A stretch of DNA of 5,110 nt from an uncultured Ruminococcus sp. (lineage in GTDB: Bacteria; Bacillota; Clostridia; Oscillospirales; Acutalibacteraceae): NCBI GenBank assembly GCA_902773165.1, contig CACYDO010000073.1, positions 1 through 5,110 on the forward strand, written 5' to 3'. Positions 1 to 5,048 of this stretch are shown one piece after another (position 1 is the stretch's first letter; each line of letters opens with the position of its first letter). The position numbers and the translations under genes were made by a program. Under the pieces are notes generated by a model. The model made no database searches and was not told the DNA's origin. It worked only from the letters and a program-made list of their open reading frames with translations.

Positions 1-80
1 ACGTTAATGTCGTTGACTATAATTTTGAGTATCTGCGCGGAGACCAATTAGCCGTCACTCTAAGTCGTCCGGAACTGCCC

Positions 81-96
81 CCGGGTGTATACCCGG
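81..96 (-). other. Short GC-rich hairpin downstream of glnN
   Basis: CCGGGT (81-86) and ACCCGG (91-96) form a perfect 6-bp stem with a 4-nt loop, 13 nt beyond the glnN stop codon on the minus strand. No T-run follows it on either strand, so it does not meet the usual form of an intrinsic terminator. It may still stabilise the mRNA 3' end. The rest of 1-108 shows nothing else I can support. Confidence 0.35.
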
Positions 97-108
97 CGGC
101 GCTGGGGA

Positions 109-2202
109 TTATTTTACGCTGTAGAGCATCTGACCGTAGGAGGCGTATGGCCAGTAAGCTGCGTCCATGCTCATTTCCATCTCGTCGGCAGGGATACGCG
201 CTTCCTGCATTGCAGGGAATACCTCGTCGGCGTAGAAGTTTGCAAGCTCCTGAATGCCGTGAATGTCGCCTGCCTTGATGAGCAGCGAATCAAGCTTGTC
301 GATCCTCTTGGAGAAGCAGAGCTGGAGCTTCGAAAGCTTGATAGCCTGCTCGATTTCAAGCTCGGAGGTGATCTCCGCAGAAAGAGCCTTCTTCGCGCTT
401 GCTGTCTCAACAAGCTGCTTTACGTACTTCGATACAGCAGGGATAATGTCCTTTCTTGCCATGTCGATCATGGTGAGAGCTTCAATGTTGATCGTCTTGC
501 TGTAGTTCTCGAGGAGAATGTCGCAGCGCGCGCGAAGCTCATGCTCACTGTAAATTTTGTGCTTGCCGAACATTTCAAGATTCTTTTCATCGCAGTAGTG
601 AGCAAGTGCGGCAGGCGTTGTGCGAAGATTGAGCAGACCGCGGCTTTCTGCCTCGTCGACCCACTCAGGCGCATAGTTGTTGCCGTTGAAGATGATCCTC
701 TTGTGGTCGCGGTATGTCTGCTTAACGATATCAATAAGTGCTGCGTCCGGATCTTCTGCTTTTTCGAGAATATCGGCAAACTGAGAAAGTGCTTCCGCGA
801 TCATCGTGTTGATCATGATGTTCGGGCAGGCAATGTTGTCGTTTGAACCGAGCATACGGAACTCAAACTTGTTGCCCGTAAATGCAAACGGAGACGTTCT
901 GTTTCTGTCGGAGGTATCCTTCTTGAAGTCCGGAAGAACGGTTACGCCCGTTTCAAGAAGCTCTCTGTGCTCGCCGTCGTAATCCTTGCCGTATGCAATG
1001 GATTCAAGGATCTCTTCGAGATCGGAGCCTATAAACATAGAAACGATCGCCGGAGGCGCTTCGTTTGCTCCGAGACGGTGGTCGTTGCCGGCGGAGGCTG
1101 CCGAAATTCTGAGAAGATCCTGGTGCTCGTCAACCGCCTTGATAACTGCCGAAAGGAAGATCAGGAAACGCTTGTTGTTGATCGGATCTTTGCCGGGGTT
1201 GAGGAAGTTTGCGCCGTCGCTTGAGCCGATAGACCAGTTGTTGTGCTTGCCGCTTCCGTTTACGCCTGCAAACGGCTTCTCGTGGAGAAGGCACTCCATG
1301 CCGTGGCGGTTTGCGATCCTCTTCATCATTTCCATTGTGAGCTGATTGTGATCGGTTGCAAGGTTAGATGTGGTGAAGATGGGCGCAAGCTCGTGCTGTG
1401 CAGGCGCAACCTCGTTGTGCTTCGTCTTTGCGTAAATGCCGAGCTTCCAGAGCTCTTCGTCAAGATCCTTCATGAAGGAGGATACCTTATCCTTGATCTT
1501 TCCGAAATAGTGGTCTTCAAGCTCCTGACCCTTCGGCGCTCTTGCTCCGTAGAGCGTTCTGCCTGTGTATGTGAGGTCTTTTCTGGAATCGAACATCGCC
1601 TTATCTATAAGGAAATACTCCTGCTCGGGGCCTACAGTCGTTGTGACCTTAGTTGTCGTCGTATCGCCCATTGCACGAAGAACTCTGAGAGCTTCGCGGC
1701 CTACTGCTTCCATTGAGCGCAGAAGCGGAGTCTTCTTGTCGAGTACGTCGCCTGTGTATGAGCAGAATGCCGTCGGGATACACAGCGAACCGTCCTTGAT
1801 AAATGCGTAGGAAGTAGGATCCCATGTTGTGTAGCCGCGTGCTTCAAATGTTGCGCGGATACCGCCCGAGGGGAACGAGGACGCGTCAGGCTCGCCCTTG
1901 ATAAGCTCCTTGCCGGAGAATTCCATGATAACAGAGCCGTCGTCGTTCGGGTTGATGAAGCTTTCGTGCTTCTCGGCAGTTACGCCCGTCATAGGCTGGA
2001 ACCAGTGTGTGTAATGTGTGCAGCCGTGCTCAACTGCCCAGTCCTTCATTGCATTTGCAACTATATTAGCAACGTTGATGTCGAGGGGCTTATCTTCCTC
2101 GATCGTCTTTTTAAGAGCCTTGTAGGTCTGCTTCGGCAGCCTTTCCTTCATCGTCTTATCGTCGAATACAAGACTTCCGAATATCTGTGGAACATTTACC
2201 AT
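109..2202 (-). CDS. glnN: Glutamine synthetase type III (GlnN)
   Basis: This enzyme makes glutamine from glutamate, ammonia and ATP in the cytoplasm and is the main entry of ammonia into biomass. The product has 697 residues, typical of the long type III class (types I and II are about 350-470). Visible motifs, in order: the N-terminal GSIII region with FPSGGIRATFEARGYTTWDP around residues 110-129; GPEQEYF (191-197), which opens the catalytic domain and carries metal-binding glutamates; HNEVAPAQHE (262-271); NGSGKHNNWS (315-324), the ATP/glutamate-site block; NDHRLGANEAPPA (373-385); and DRNRTSPFAFTGNKFEFRM (432-450) with the substrate-binding arginines. A helical C-terminal extension specific to type III follows. 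The start ATG (2200-2202) has AAGGAG at 2212-2217, 9 nt upstream, and the protein begins as family members do. The gene is transcribed divergently from efp. Its leader carries a terminator that suggests control by attenuation. I see no truncation or frameshift. Confidence 0.97.
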   Translation of the reverse strand: MVNVPQIFGSLVFDDKTMKERLPKQTYKALKKTIEEDKPLDINVANIVANAMKDWAVEHGCTHYTHWFQPMTGVTAEKHESFINPNDDGSVIMEFSGKELIKGEPDASSFPSGGIRATFEARGYTTWDPTSYAFIKDGSLCIPTAFCSYTGDVLDKKTPLLRSMEAVGREALRVLRAMGDTTTTKVTTTVGPEQEYFLIDKAMFDSRKDLTYTGRTLYGARAPKGQELEDHYFGKIKDKVSSFMKDLDEELWKLGIYAKTKHNEVAPAQHELAPIFTTSNLATDHNQLTMEMMKRIANRHGMECLLHEKPFAGVNGSGKHNNWSIGSSDGANFLNPGKDPINNKRFLIFLSAVIKAVDEHQDLLRISAASAGNDHRLGANEAPPAIVSMFIGSDLEEILESIAYGKDYDGEHRELLETGVTVLPDFKKDTSDRNRTSPFAFTGNKFEFRMLGSNDNIACPNIMINTMIAEALSQFADILEKAEDPDAALIDIVKQTYRDHKRIIFNGNNYAPEWVDEAESRGLLNLRTTPAALAHYCDEKNLEMFGKHKIYSEHELRARCDILLENYSKTINIEALTMIDMARKDIIPAVSKYVKQLVETASAKKALSAEITSELEIEQAIKLSKLQLCFSKRIDKLDSLLIKAGDIHGIQELANFYADEVFPAMQEARIPADEMEMSMDAAYWPYASYGQMLYSVK

Positions 2203-2249
2203 AATAAACTACTCCTTTTCATATCGCAGGCGATCTGTCTGCGTAAAAT

Positions 2250-2289
2250 AAAAAAAAGACGCTATGAATGCCTTAGCATTCACAGCGCC
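2250..2289 (-). terminator. Intrinsic terminator in the glnN leader (attenuator)
   Basis: Read on the minus strand, positions 2289-2276 pair with 2271-2258 to give a 14-bp stem with two G-U pairs and a 4-nt loop (2275-2272). An uninterrupted run of eight T follows (2257-2250). It lies about 15 nt after the predicted transcription start of glnN and 47 nt before its start codon, so it would end transcription before the gene is reached. On the plus strand no T-run follows the same stem, so it is not an efp-side terminator. The position implies conditional read-through. Confidence 0.8.
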
Positions 2290-2297
2290 GTTGCTGT
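2282..2297 (-). promoter_or_regulatory. Alternative leader hairpin excluding the glnN terminator
   Basis: On the minus strand ACAGC (2297-2293) pairs with GCTGT (2286-2282) around the six-base loop AACGGC. The hairpin shares positions 2289-2282 with the 5' arm of the terminator, so both cannot form at once, which makes it an antiterminator candidate. The loop has A at position 1 and G at position 4, the two positions conserved in RNA targets of ANTAR-domain antiterminators. Those targets normally have two such hairpins, and I find only one. The structural overlap is visible; the identity of any regulator is inference. Confidence 0.45.
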
Positions 2298-2310
2298 TGT
2301 TTACACGTTT

Positions 2311-2339
2311 ATTATATTCCGATTTTTTCGTTTCGTCAA
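2311..2339 (-). promoter_or_regulatory. glnN promoter (sigma-A type)
   Basis: On the minus strand, -35 TTGACG (2339-2334) and -10 TATAAT (2316-2311) are separated by exactly 17 bp, close to full consensus. The predicted start is near 2304, giving a leader of about 100 nt that contains the attenuator. Confidence 0.85.
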
Positions 2340-2348
2340 TCGGGAATA
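2315..2348 (-). promoter_or_regulatory. Inverted repeat over the glnN promoter (possible operator)
   Basis: TATTCCGATT (2315-2324) is mirrored by AATCGGGAATA (2338-2348) apart from one inserted base. The two arms bracket the -35 region and the spacer, and the left arm touches the -10. A repressor bound here would block polymerase. The sequence does not fit the GlnR/TnrA box TGTNAN7TNACA. Function is inference. Confidence 0.35.
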
Positions 2349-2445
2349 CCTAACAAAGAAATTTCCATATTTTTATACATTTCAGTCTAATATGCATATT
2401 TGCAAATGTGTATCCGAAAATTATTTGCCCGTAACAGCGAAAAGT

Positions 2446-2474
2446 GAATGAAAAAACTTGCAATTTCTTCATTC
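2446..2474 (+). promoter_or_regulatory. Palindrome centred on the efp -35 box
   Basis: GAATGAA (2446-2452) and TTCATTC (2468-2474) are perfect inverted copies. After one mismatched pair, AAA (2454-2456) and TTT (2464-2466) continue the symmetry. The centre falls at the TTGCAA -35 element. This layout suits a dimeric DNA-binding regulator. It lies upstream of the predicted transcription start, so an RNA role is unlikely. Confidence 0.35.
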
Positions 2475-2486
2475 TTATAGTATAAT
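2458..2486 (+). promoter_or_regulatory. efp promoter (sigma-A type)
   Basis: -35 TTGCAA (2458-2463) and -10 TATAAT (2481-2486) are separated by 17 bp. Transcription would start near 2493, leaving a 5' leader of about 87 nt before the efp start codon. It probably drives efp and the following zinc-ribbon gene together. Confidence 0.85.
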
Positions 2487-2510
2487 CAATATGATGTTGT
2501 GCAATTGACG

Positions 2511-2543
2511 CCTGCGCTGAGTGCAGCGGGCGATCGGTTTTTT
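2511..2543 (+). other. Hairpin plus T-run in the efp leader
   Basis: CGCTG (2515-2519) pairs with CAGCG (2524-2528) around a 4-nt loop, and CC at 2511-2512 can pair with GG at 2529-2530 across a 2-nt bulge. Six T follow at 2538-2543, but 7 nt away. The stem is short and the T-run distant, so termination would be weak at best. It could be a minor attenuator or nothing. Confidence 0.25.
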
Positions 2544-2579
2544 GATTCATACATACTTATACGCAGGAGGATCTTACTT

Positions 2580-3137
2580 ATGATTACAGCAGGTGATTTC
2601 AGAAACGGCGTAACGTTTGAGATGGACGGTCAGGTCGTTTCAATTATCGAGTTTCAGCACGTTAAGCCGGGCAAGGGCGCAGCTTTCGTCCGCACAAAGA
2701 TCAGAAACGTGATCACGGGCGCAGTTGTTGAGAAGACTTTCAACCCCAACGACAAGTACCCCACGGCTTACATTGAGAGAAAAGACATGGAGTACAGCTA
2801 CGCCGACGGCGATCTCTATTACTTTATGGATACCGAAACATGGGAGCAGATCCCGATCGGTAAAGACAAGCTCGGCGACAGCTTCAAGTTCGTTAAGGAA
2901 AACATGGTCTGCAAGATCCTTTCTTACAAGGGCAATGTTTTCGGCGTAGAGCCGCCGAACTTCGTAGAGCTTGAGGTAATGGCAACAGAGCCGGGCGTTA
3001 AGGGCGATACTGCAACAAATACAACAAAGCCGGCAACTGTTGAAACAGGCGCAGAGGTCAGAGTTCCGCTCTTCATCAACGAAGGCGAGAAGATCCAGAT
3101 CGACACAAGAACCGGCGAATACCTCGGCAGAGCCTGA
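2580..3137 (+). CDS. efp: Elongation factor P
   Basis: EF-P binds between the P and E sites of stalled ribosomes and promotes peptide-bond formation at polyproline stretches. The 185-residue product has the family's three beta-barrel domains: a KOW-like N-terminal domain (about 1-62), a middle OB-fold (about 65-127) and a C-terminal OB-fold (about 130-185). The tip loop HVKPGKGAAF (27-36) places Lys32 where the modified residue sits; in Bacillus subtilis Lys32 carries 5-aminopentanol, in E. coli the equivalent Lys34 carries beta-lysine. The C-terminal signature ETGAEVRVPLFINEGEKI (155-172) is clear. I chose ATG 2580-2582 because AGGAGG lies at 2565-2570, 9 nt upstream, and MITAGDFRNG is the usual EF-P beginning. 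The upstream in-frame GTG at 2499 would add 27 residues foreign to the family. No modification enzyme is encoded in the window. The next gene starts 42 nt downstream with no good terminator between. Confidence 0.97.
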   Translation: MITAGDFRNGVTFEMDGQVVSIIEFQHVKPGKGAAFVRTKIRNVITGAVVEKTFNPNDKYPTAYIERKDMEYSYADGDLYYFMDTETWEQIPIGKDKLGDSFKFVKENMVCKILSYKGNVFGVEPPNFVELEVMATEPGVKGDTATNTTKPATVETGAEVRVPLFINEGEKIQIDTRTGEYLGRA

Positions 3138-3179
3138 TCTTAAACAGATCTATTATTAACGGAAGGCGGTACCATACAG

Positions 3180-3617
3180 ATGAATGCAGACATGACTTCA
3201 AGCGAGAAGGTAGCTTATCTCAGAGGGCTGATGGACGGTCTGAAGATGAATGAAGAGGACGATACGGCGAAGGTTCTCAGAGCGGTTATCGACGTTTTAG
3301 GCGATCTTGCGGAGGATATCGACGCAGTAGCCGAGTTCTGCGATGATCTTGCCGATCAGGTTGACGAGATCGATCAGGATCTTTCTATTGTGGAGGACGA
3401 TCTCTACGATGAAGATGATGACGATTTCGAGGAATTTGATGAGGACGGCGAATACTACGAGGTAGTATGTCCCAAGTGCGGAGATGAGATCTGCGTATCG
3501 GAGGATATACTTATCGAAGGCGGTATTGAATGTCCGGAATGCGGCGAGAACCTGGAGTTTGATTTCTCTTCGCTTACCGCAGAAAATATTAATGGTGAAG
3601 ATGAAGACGAGGATTGA
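3180..3617 (+). CDS. Acidic zinc-ribbon protein of the CD1247 type
   Basis: A 145-residue cytoplasmic protein without signal peptide or membrane segment. Residues 7-70 look helical (MTSSEKVAYLRGLMDGL, then regularly spaced Leu/Ile/Val among acids) and could form a coiled coil. Residues 73-90 are almost all Asp/Glu. A zinc ribbon follows, with CPKC (97-100) and CPEC (118-121) supplying four cysteine ligands, and the tail is again acidic. The N-terminus resembles the clostridial family named after C. difficile CD1247; that is from memory and the biochemical function is unknown to me. The start ATG (3180-3182) is preceded by AAGGCGG (3163-3169), 10 nt away. The gene follows efp by 42 nt and is closed by the terminator at 3647-3685, so a shared transcript is likely. 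A role linked to translation or RNA would fit the neighbour and the ribbon, but is speculation. Confidence 0.85.
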   Translation: MNADMTSSEKVAYLRGLMDGLKMNEEDDTAKVLRAVIDVLGDLAEDIDAVAEFCDDLADQVDEIDQDLSIVEDDLYDEDDDDFEEFDEDGEYYEVVCPKCGDEICVSEDILIEGGIECPECGENLEFDFSSLTAENINGEDEDED

Positions 3618-3646
3618 TCTCAGCTTCAATCAATATGCATTAATTT

Positions 3647-3685
3647 GCTCCCTGAGCAGGCAGCTGTCTGCTCAGGGAGCTTTTT
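3647..3685 (+). terminator. Intrinsic terminator of the efp operon
   Basis: GCTCCCTGAGCAG (3647-3659) and CTGCTCAGGGAGC (3668-3680) make a perfect 13-bp stem with an 8-nt loop, followed at once by five T (3681-3685). It begins 30 nt after the stop of the zinc-ribbon gene and ends the efp transcription unit. Confidence 0.95.
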
Positions 3686-3786
3686 GTTATATCGTTTTTG
3701 AATTTGTCAGCAATAACGCCAAACCCAACCTGCCTCACGGCATGCAAAGGTGCAGCAAAAGATAAACCAGTGGTGAATAAAAAATC

Positions 3787-3805
3787 TCAGAAATACTTAT
3801 TCTGA
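3787..3805. promoter_or_regulatory. Inverted repeat upstream of the initiator gene
   Basis: TCAGAA (3787-3792) and TTCTGA (3800-3805) are perfect inverted copies with a 7-bp spacer, the size and shape of a dimeric repressor site. It lies 134 bp ahead of the initiator start codon. The stretch 3686-3786 before it holds no gene I can support. Function is inference. Confidence 0.3.
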
Positions 3806-3844
3806 TATGAACATTAAGTGAAATTTTTGTAAATAATTCGTGAA

Positions 3845-3865
3845 GTATGCATATATGTATGCATA
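3845..3865. promoter_or_regulatory. Paired GTATGCATA repeats in the initiator promoter region
   Basis: GTATGCATA occurs at 3845-3853 and 3857-3865, a 12-bp step. Its TATGCATA core is itself palindromic, so the pair reads as both a direct and an inverted repeat. A possible -35 TTGTAA lies at 3827-3832, and weak -10-like hexamers (for example TATATG 3852-3857, 19-bp spacer) fall inside the repeats. A protein bound here would control the promoter. The exact promoter cannot be fixed by eye. Confidence 0.4.
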
Positions 3866-3890
3866 AAAACAGGCATTTCGGGGTATTAGT

Positions 3891-3919
3891 GAGAGGTTAT
3901 TTTTCTCTCGTAATTTTTT
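3891..3919 (+). other. Weak hairpin with T-run in the initiator leader
   Basis: GAGAG (3891-3895) pairs with CTCTC (3905-3909), with possible G-U pairs outside, and TTTTTT follows at 3914-3919. The T-run could also pair with the A-run at 3920-3926 that overlaps the ribosome binding site. The stem is only 5 bp, so a role as attenuator or translational switch is tentative. Confidence 0.25.
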
Positions 3920-3938
3920 AAAAAAAGGAGAACCGGAA

Positions 3939-4778
3939 ATGACTGAGCTGAACGGATTTGTAATGCTTCACAGAAGTATAAGGGAATGGGAGTGGTACAC
4001 CGACATGAACACAAAGGCAGTTTTTATAGAATTAATGCTCACAGCAAACTTCAAAGCGAAGCAATACCGCGGATATGATATCCCCCGGGGCGCTGTGGTG
4101 ACGTCGGTTGCAAGTCTGGCAAATACACTCGGTCTTACTGCGAGAAATATCCGCACAGCTCTTGGTCATTTACAAACGACAGGCGAAGTGACGATCTCCG
4201 CGACGCCGAAATTCTCGATAATCAAGCTGAATAATTGGGATAAATATCAGTCGGGTGACAAACAAAACGACAGTCAGCCGACAAGCGACCGACAATTCGC
4301 CGGCAAGCCATCGGCGAACGACCGGCAAACAACCGTTAATCAGCCGACAAACGACCGACAACACCTTAATAATGATAATAAAGACAATAAAGAAAATAAT
4401 GAGTATAATGATAATAAAGGGGGAGAAGCGGGAAGCGCCGCAGGTGCGCCCACGCCAATGCAAGTAAAAGAATACTTTTTGGAAATGCGGTATGAATCCG
4501 ACCCGGAAATGTTTTATAACTACTATTCTGCAACGGGCTGGAAGCGCAAAGGAACGCCAATAACCGACTGGCGGTCTTTAGCCGATGTCTGGGAGAAGCG
4601 CGGCGACCGCACATCAGGGTACTATGACCGTCAGTCATACGACAGGAACACATATGACCGCCAAAGCGGTGAGCGGCAGCCTTACAGCGATTATTCCGGC
4701 AGTGCGCCGAAGTCATGGGATAACTTGCGGACGTCGATATTCGGCGATCTGTCGGAGCTGTCGATGTTCAACGACTAA
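3939..4778 (+). CDS. Phage-type replication initiator / replisome organizer (DnaD-like)
   Basis: A 279-residue protein built like the replisome organizers of Firmicute phages, which bind the phage origin and bring in the helicase loader. Residues 1-104 form a winged-helix domain: LHRSIREWEWYTD (10-22), IPRGAVVTSVASLANTLGL (48-66) leading into the recognition helix TARNIRTALGHL (67-78), and NNWDKYQ (98-104), a common end of this domain. Residues 105-160 are a low-complexity linker with SDRQ/NDRQ every 11 residues and then Asn/Lys/Asp runs; its DNA forms an iteron-like array. Residues 176-221 hold the DnaD-like C-terminal signature FYNYYSATGWKRKGTPITDW (192-211). A tail with YDRQS, YDRNT, YDRQS (229-243) follows. 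The start ATG has AAGGAG at 3925-3930, 8 nt away. No other phage gene is in the window, so it may be the edge or remnant of an element. A DNA-binding regulator is the alternative reading. Confidence 0.82.
   Translation: MTELNGFVMLHRSIREWEWYTDMNTKAVFIELMLTANFKAKQYRGYDIPRGAVVTSVASLANTLGLTARNIRTALGHLQTTGEVTISATPKFSIIKLNNWDKYQSGDKQNDSQPTSDRQFAGKPSANDRQTTVNQPTNDRQHLNNDNKDNKENNEYNDNKGGEAGSAAGAPTPMQVKEYFLEMRYESDPEMFYNYYSATGWKRKGTPITDWRSLADVWEKRGDRTSGYYDRQSYDRNTYDRQSGERQPYSDYSGSAPKSWDNLRTSIFGDLSELSMFND
4275..4362 (+). repeat. Eight tandem 11-bp iteron-like units inside the initiator gene
   Basis: Eight consecutive 11-bp units start at 4275, 4286, 4297, 4308, 4319, 4330, 4341 and 4352. Four contain CCGACAA and two CCGGCAA at the same offset (core starts 4278, 4289, 4344, 4355 and 4300, 4322). 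Two are degenerate: TCGGCGA at 4311 and CCGTTAA at 4333. The longer form CGACCGRCAA recurs every 33 bp (4286, 4319, 4352), and a 21-bp block at 4275 recurs at 4341 with one change. One helical turn per unit would place all cores on the same DNA face. The array encodes the initiator's linker. Phage and plasmid initiators often bind repeats within their own gene, so origin iterons are the likely role; binding itself is not shown. Confidence 0.7.
4366..4418 (+). other. AT-rich tract next to the iterons (candidate unwinding element)
   Basis: Only 7 of 53 bases are G or C. A 14-bp sequence, TAATGATAATAAAG, occurs at 4370-4383 and again at 4406-4419, 36 bp apart. The tract starts 3 bp after the last 11-bp unit and encodes the Asn/Lys/Asp stretch of the initiator (residues 143-160). 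Iterons followed by an AT-rich, easily melted region is the layout of lambda-type origins. Confidence 0.55.
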
Positions 4779-4840
4779 CCTACGGTCGGGAATGAGCCCC
4801 ATACGAACTAAGTTAAGCTTGAAAACAGCATAATACCTAT

Positions 4841-4849
4841 GTTATCAGG
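4841..4849 (+). repeat. GTTATCAGG copy 1
   Basis: First of three copies of GTTATCAG in the last 270 bases. It lies 10 bp left of the palindromic element at 4860 and continues as GTTATCAG-GTTAT, a small internal repeat. Confidence 0.4.
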
Positions 4850-4859
4850 TTATTTTATT

Positions 4860-4980
4860 GCCTCCCCTGAAAGGTGAGGTGGCACGGCGTAAGCCGTGAC
4901 GGAGGGGTTTTAAGGGCGTTCATTGAAAGCTTTAACCCCTCCGCCTCGCTTTGCTCGGCACCTCCCCTTTCAGGGGAGGC
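4860..4980. mobile_element. Palindromic MITE/REP-like intergenic element, 121 bp
   Basis: The ends are perfect 15-bp inverted repeats: GCCTCCCCTGAAAGG (4860-4874) and CCTTTCAGGGGAGGC (4966-4980). After one mismatch the stem continues with GAGGTG (4876-4881) against CACCTC (4959-4964). Inside are two further hairpins: CACGGC-GTAA-GCCGTG (4883-4898), and CGGAGGGGTT (4900-4909) with AACCCCTCCG (4934-4943). The whole would fold as a branched cruciform or RNA structure. It encodes nothing and shows no clear target-site duplication. Elements of this look are frequent between genes in gut Firmicutes (from memory). It lies 81 bp past the initiator stop and could protect or end its transcript, although no T-run follows. 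Confidence 0.75.
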
Positions 4981-4994
4981 TTTAAAAAAGCGCA

Positions 4995-5024
4995 TTGTTA
5001 TCAGTTTTTTAGATGTGATATATT
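4995..5024 (+). promoter_or_regulatory. Probable promoter for a gene beyond the window
   Basis: -35 TTGTTA (4995-5000) and -10 TATATT (5019-5024) are 18 bp apart, and TG at 5016-5017 supplies an extended -10. Transcription would run rightward from about 5031 and leave the window. A GTTATCAG copy overlaps the -35 and an inverted copy follows the start, as operators might. Confidence 0.5.
4997..5004 (+). repeat. GTTATCAG copy 2, over the -35 box
   Basis: Direct copy of the 4841 repeat, 16 bp right of the palindromic element and overlapping the predicted -35 of the rightward promoter. Confidence 0.4.
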
Positions 5025-5048
5025 ATGTTAGTGCGTATGAGTATGAGC

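Noticed and set aside
3..278. Plus-strand open frame from the left edge beginning VNVVDYN, faintly like the end of a dockerin calcium loop
   Set aside because: It has no stop until 276-278, well inside the antisense of glnN, the rest shows no dockerin pattern, and no second repeat is seen.
85..846. 253-residue plus-strand open frame
   Set aside because: Lies wholly antisense to glnN apart from its first codons, has no convincing product, and arises from the codon bias of the real gene.
2185..2193. TGTGGAACA as a DnaA box
   Set aside because: Two mismatches to TGTGGATAA, single, and inside the glnN coding region.
2499..2579. Upstream GTG start extending efp by 27 residues
   Set aside because: The extension is foreign to EF-P, lies in the leader just after the promoter, and the strong AGGAGG serves the ATG at 2580.
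3136..3150. GATCT/AGATC hairpin between efp and the zinc-ribbon gene as a terminator
   Set aside because: Only 5 bp of AT-rich stem and no T-run; too weak to separate the two genes.
3484..3765. 93-residue plus-strand open frame crossing the efp operon terminator
   Set aside because: Runs out of frame through the zinc-ribbon gene and through the terminator hairpin; no ribosome binding site or recognisable product.
4275..4362. CRISPR array
   Set aside because: The units are contiguous 11-mers without unique spacers and lie in a coding frame.
5005..5032. Similarity to a Firmicute dif site around TATATTATGTTA
   Set aside because: The right arm matches only about half of the XerD arm and the left arm does not fit; the stretch is better explained as an extended -10 promoter.
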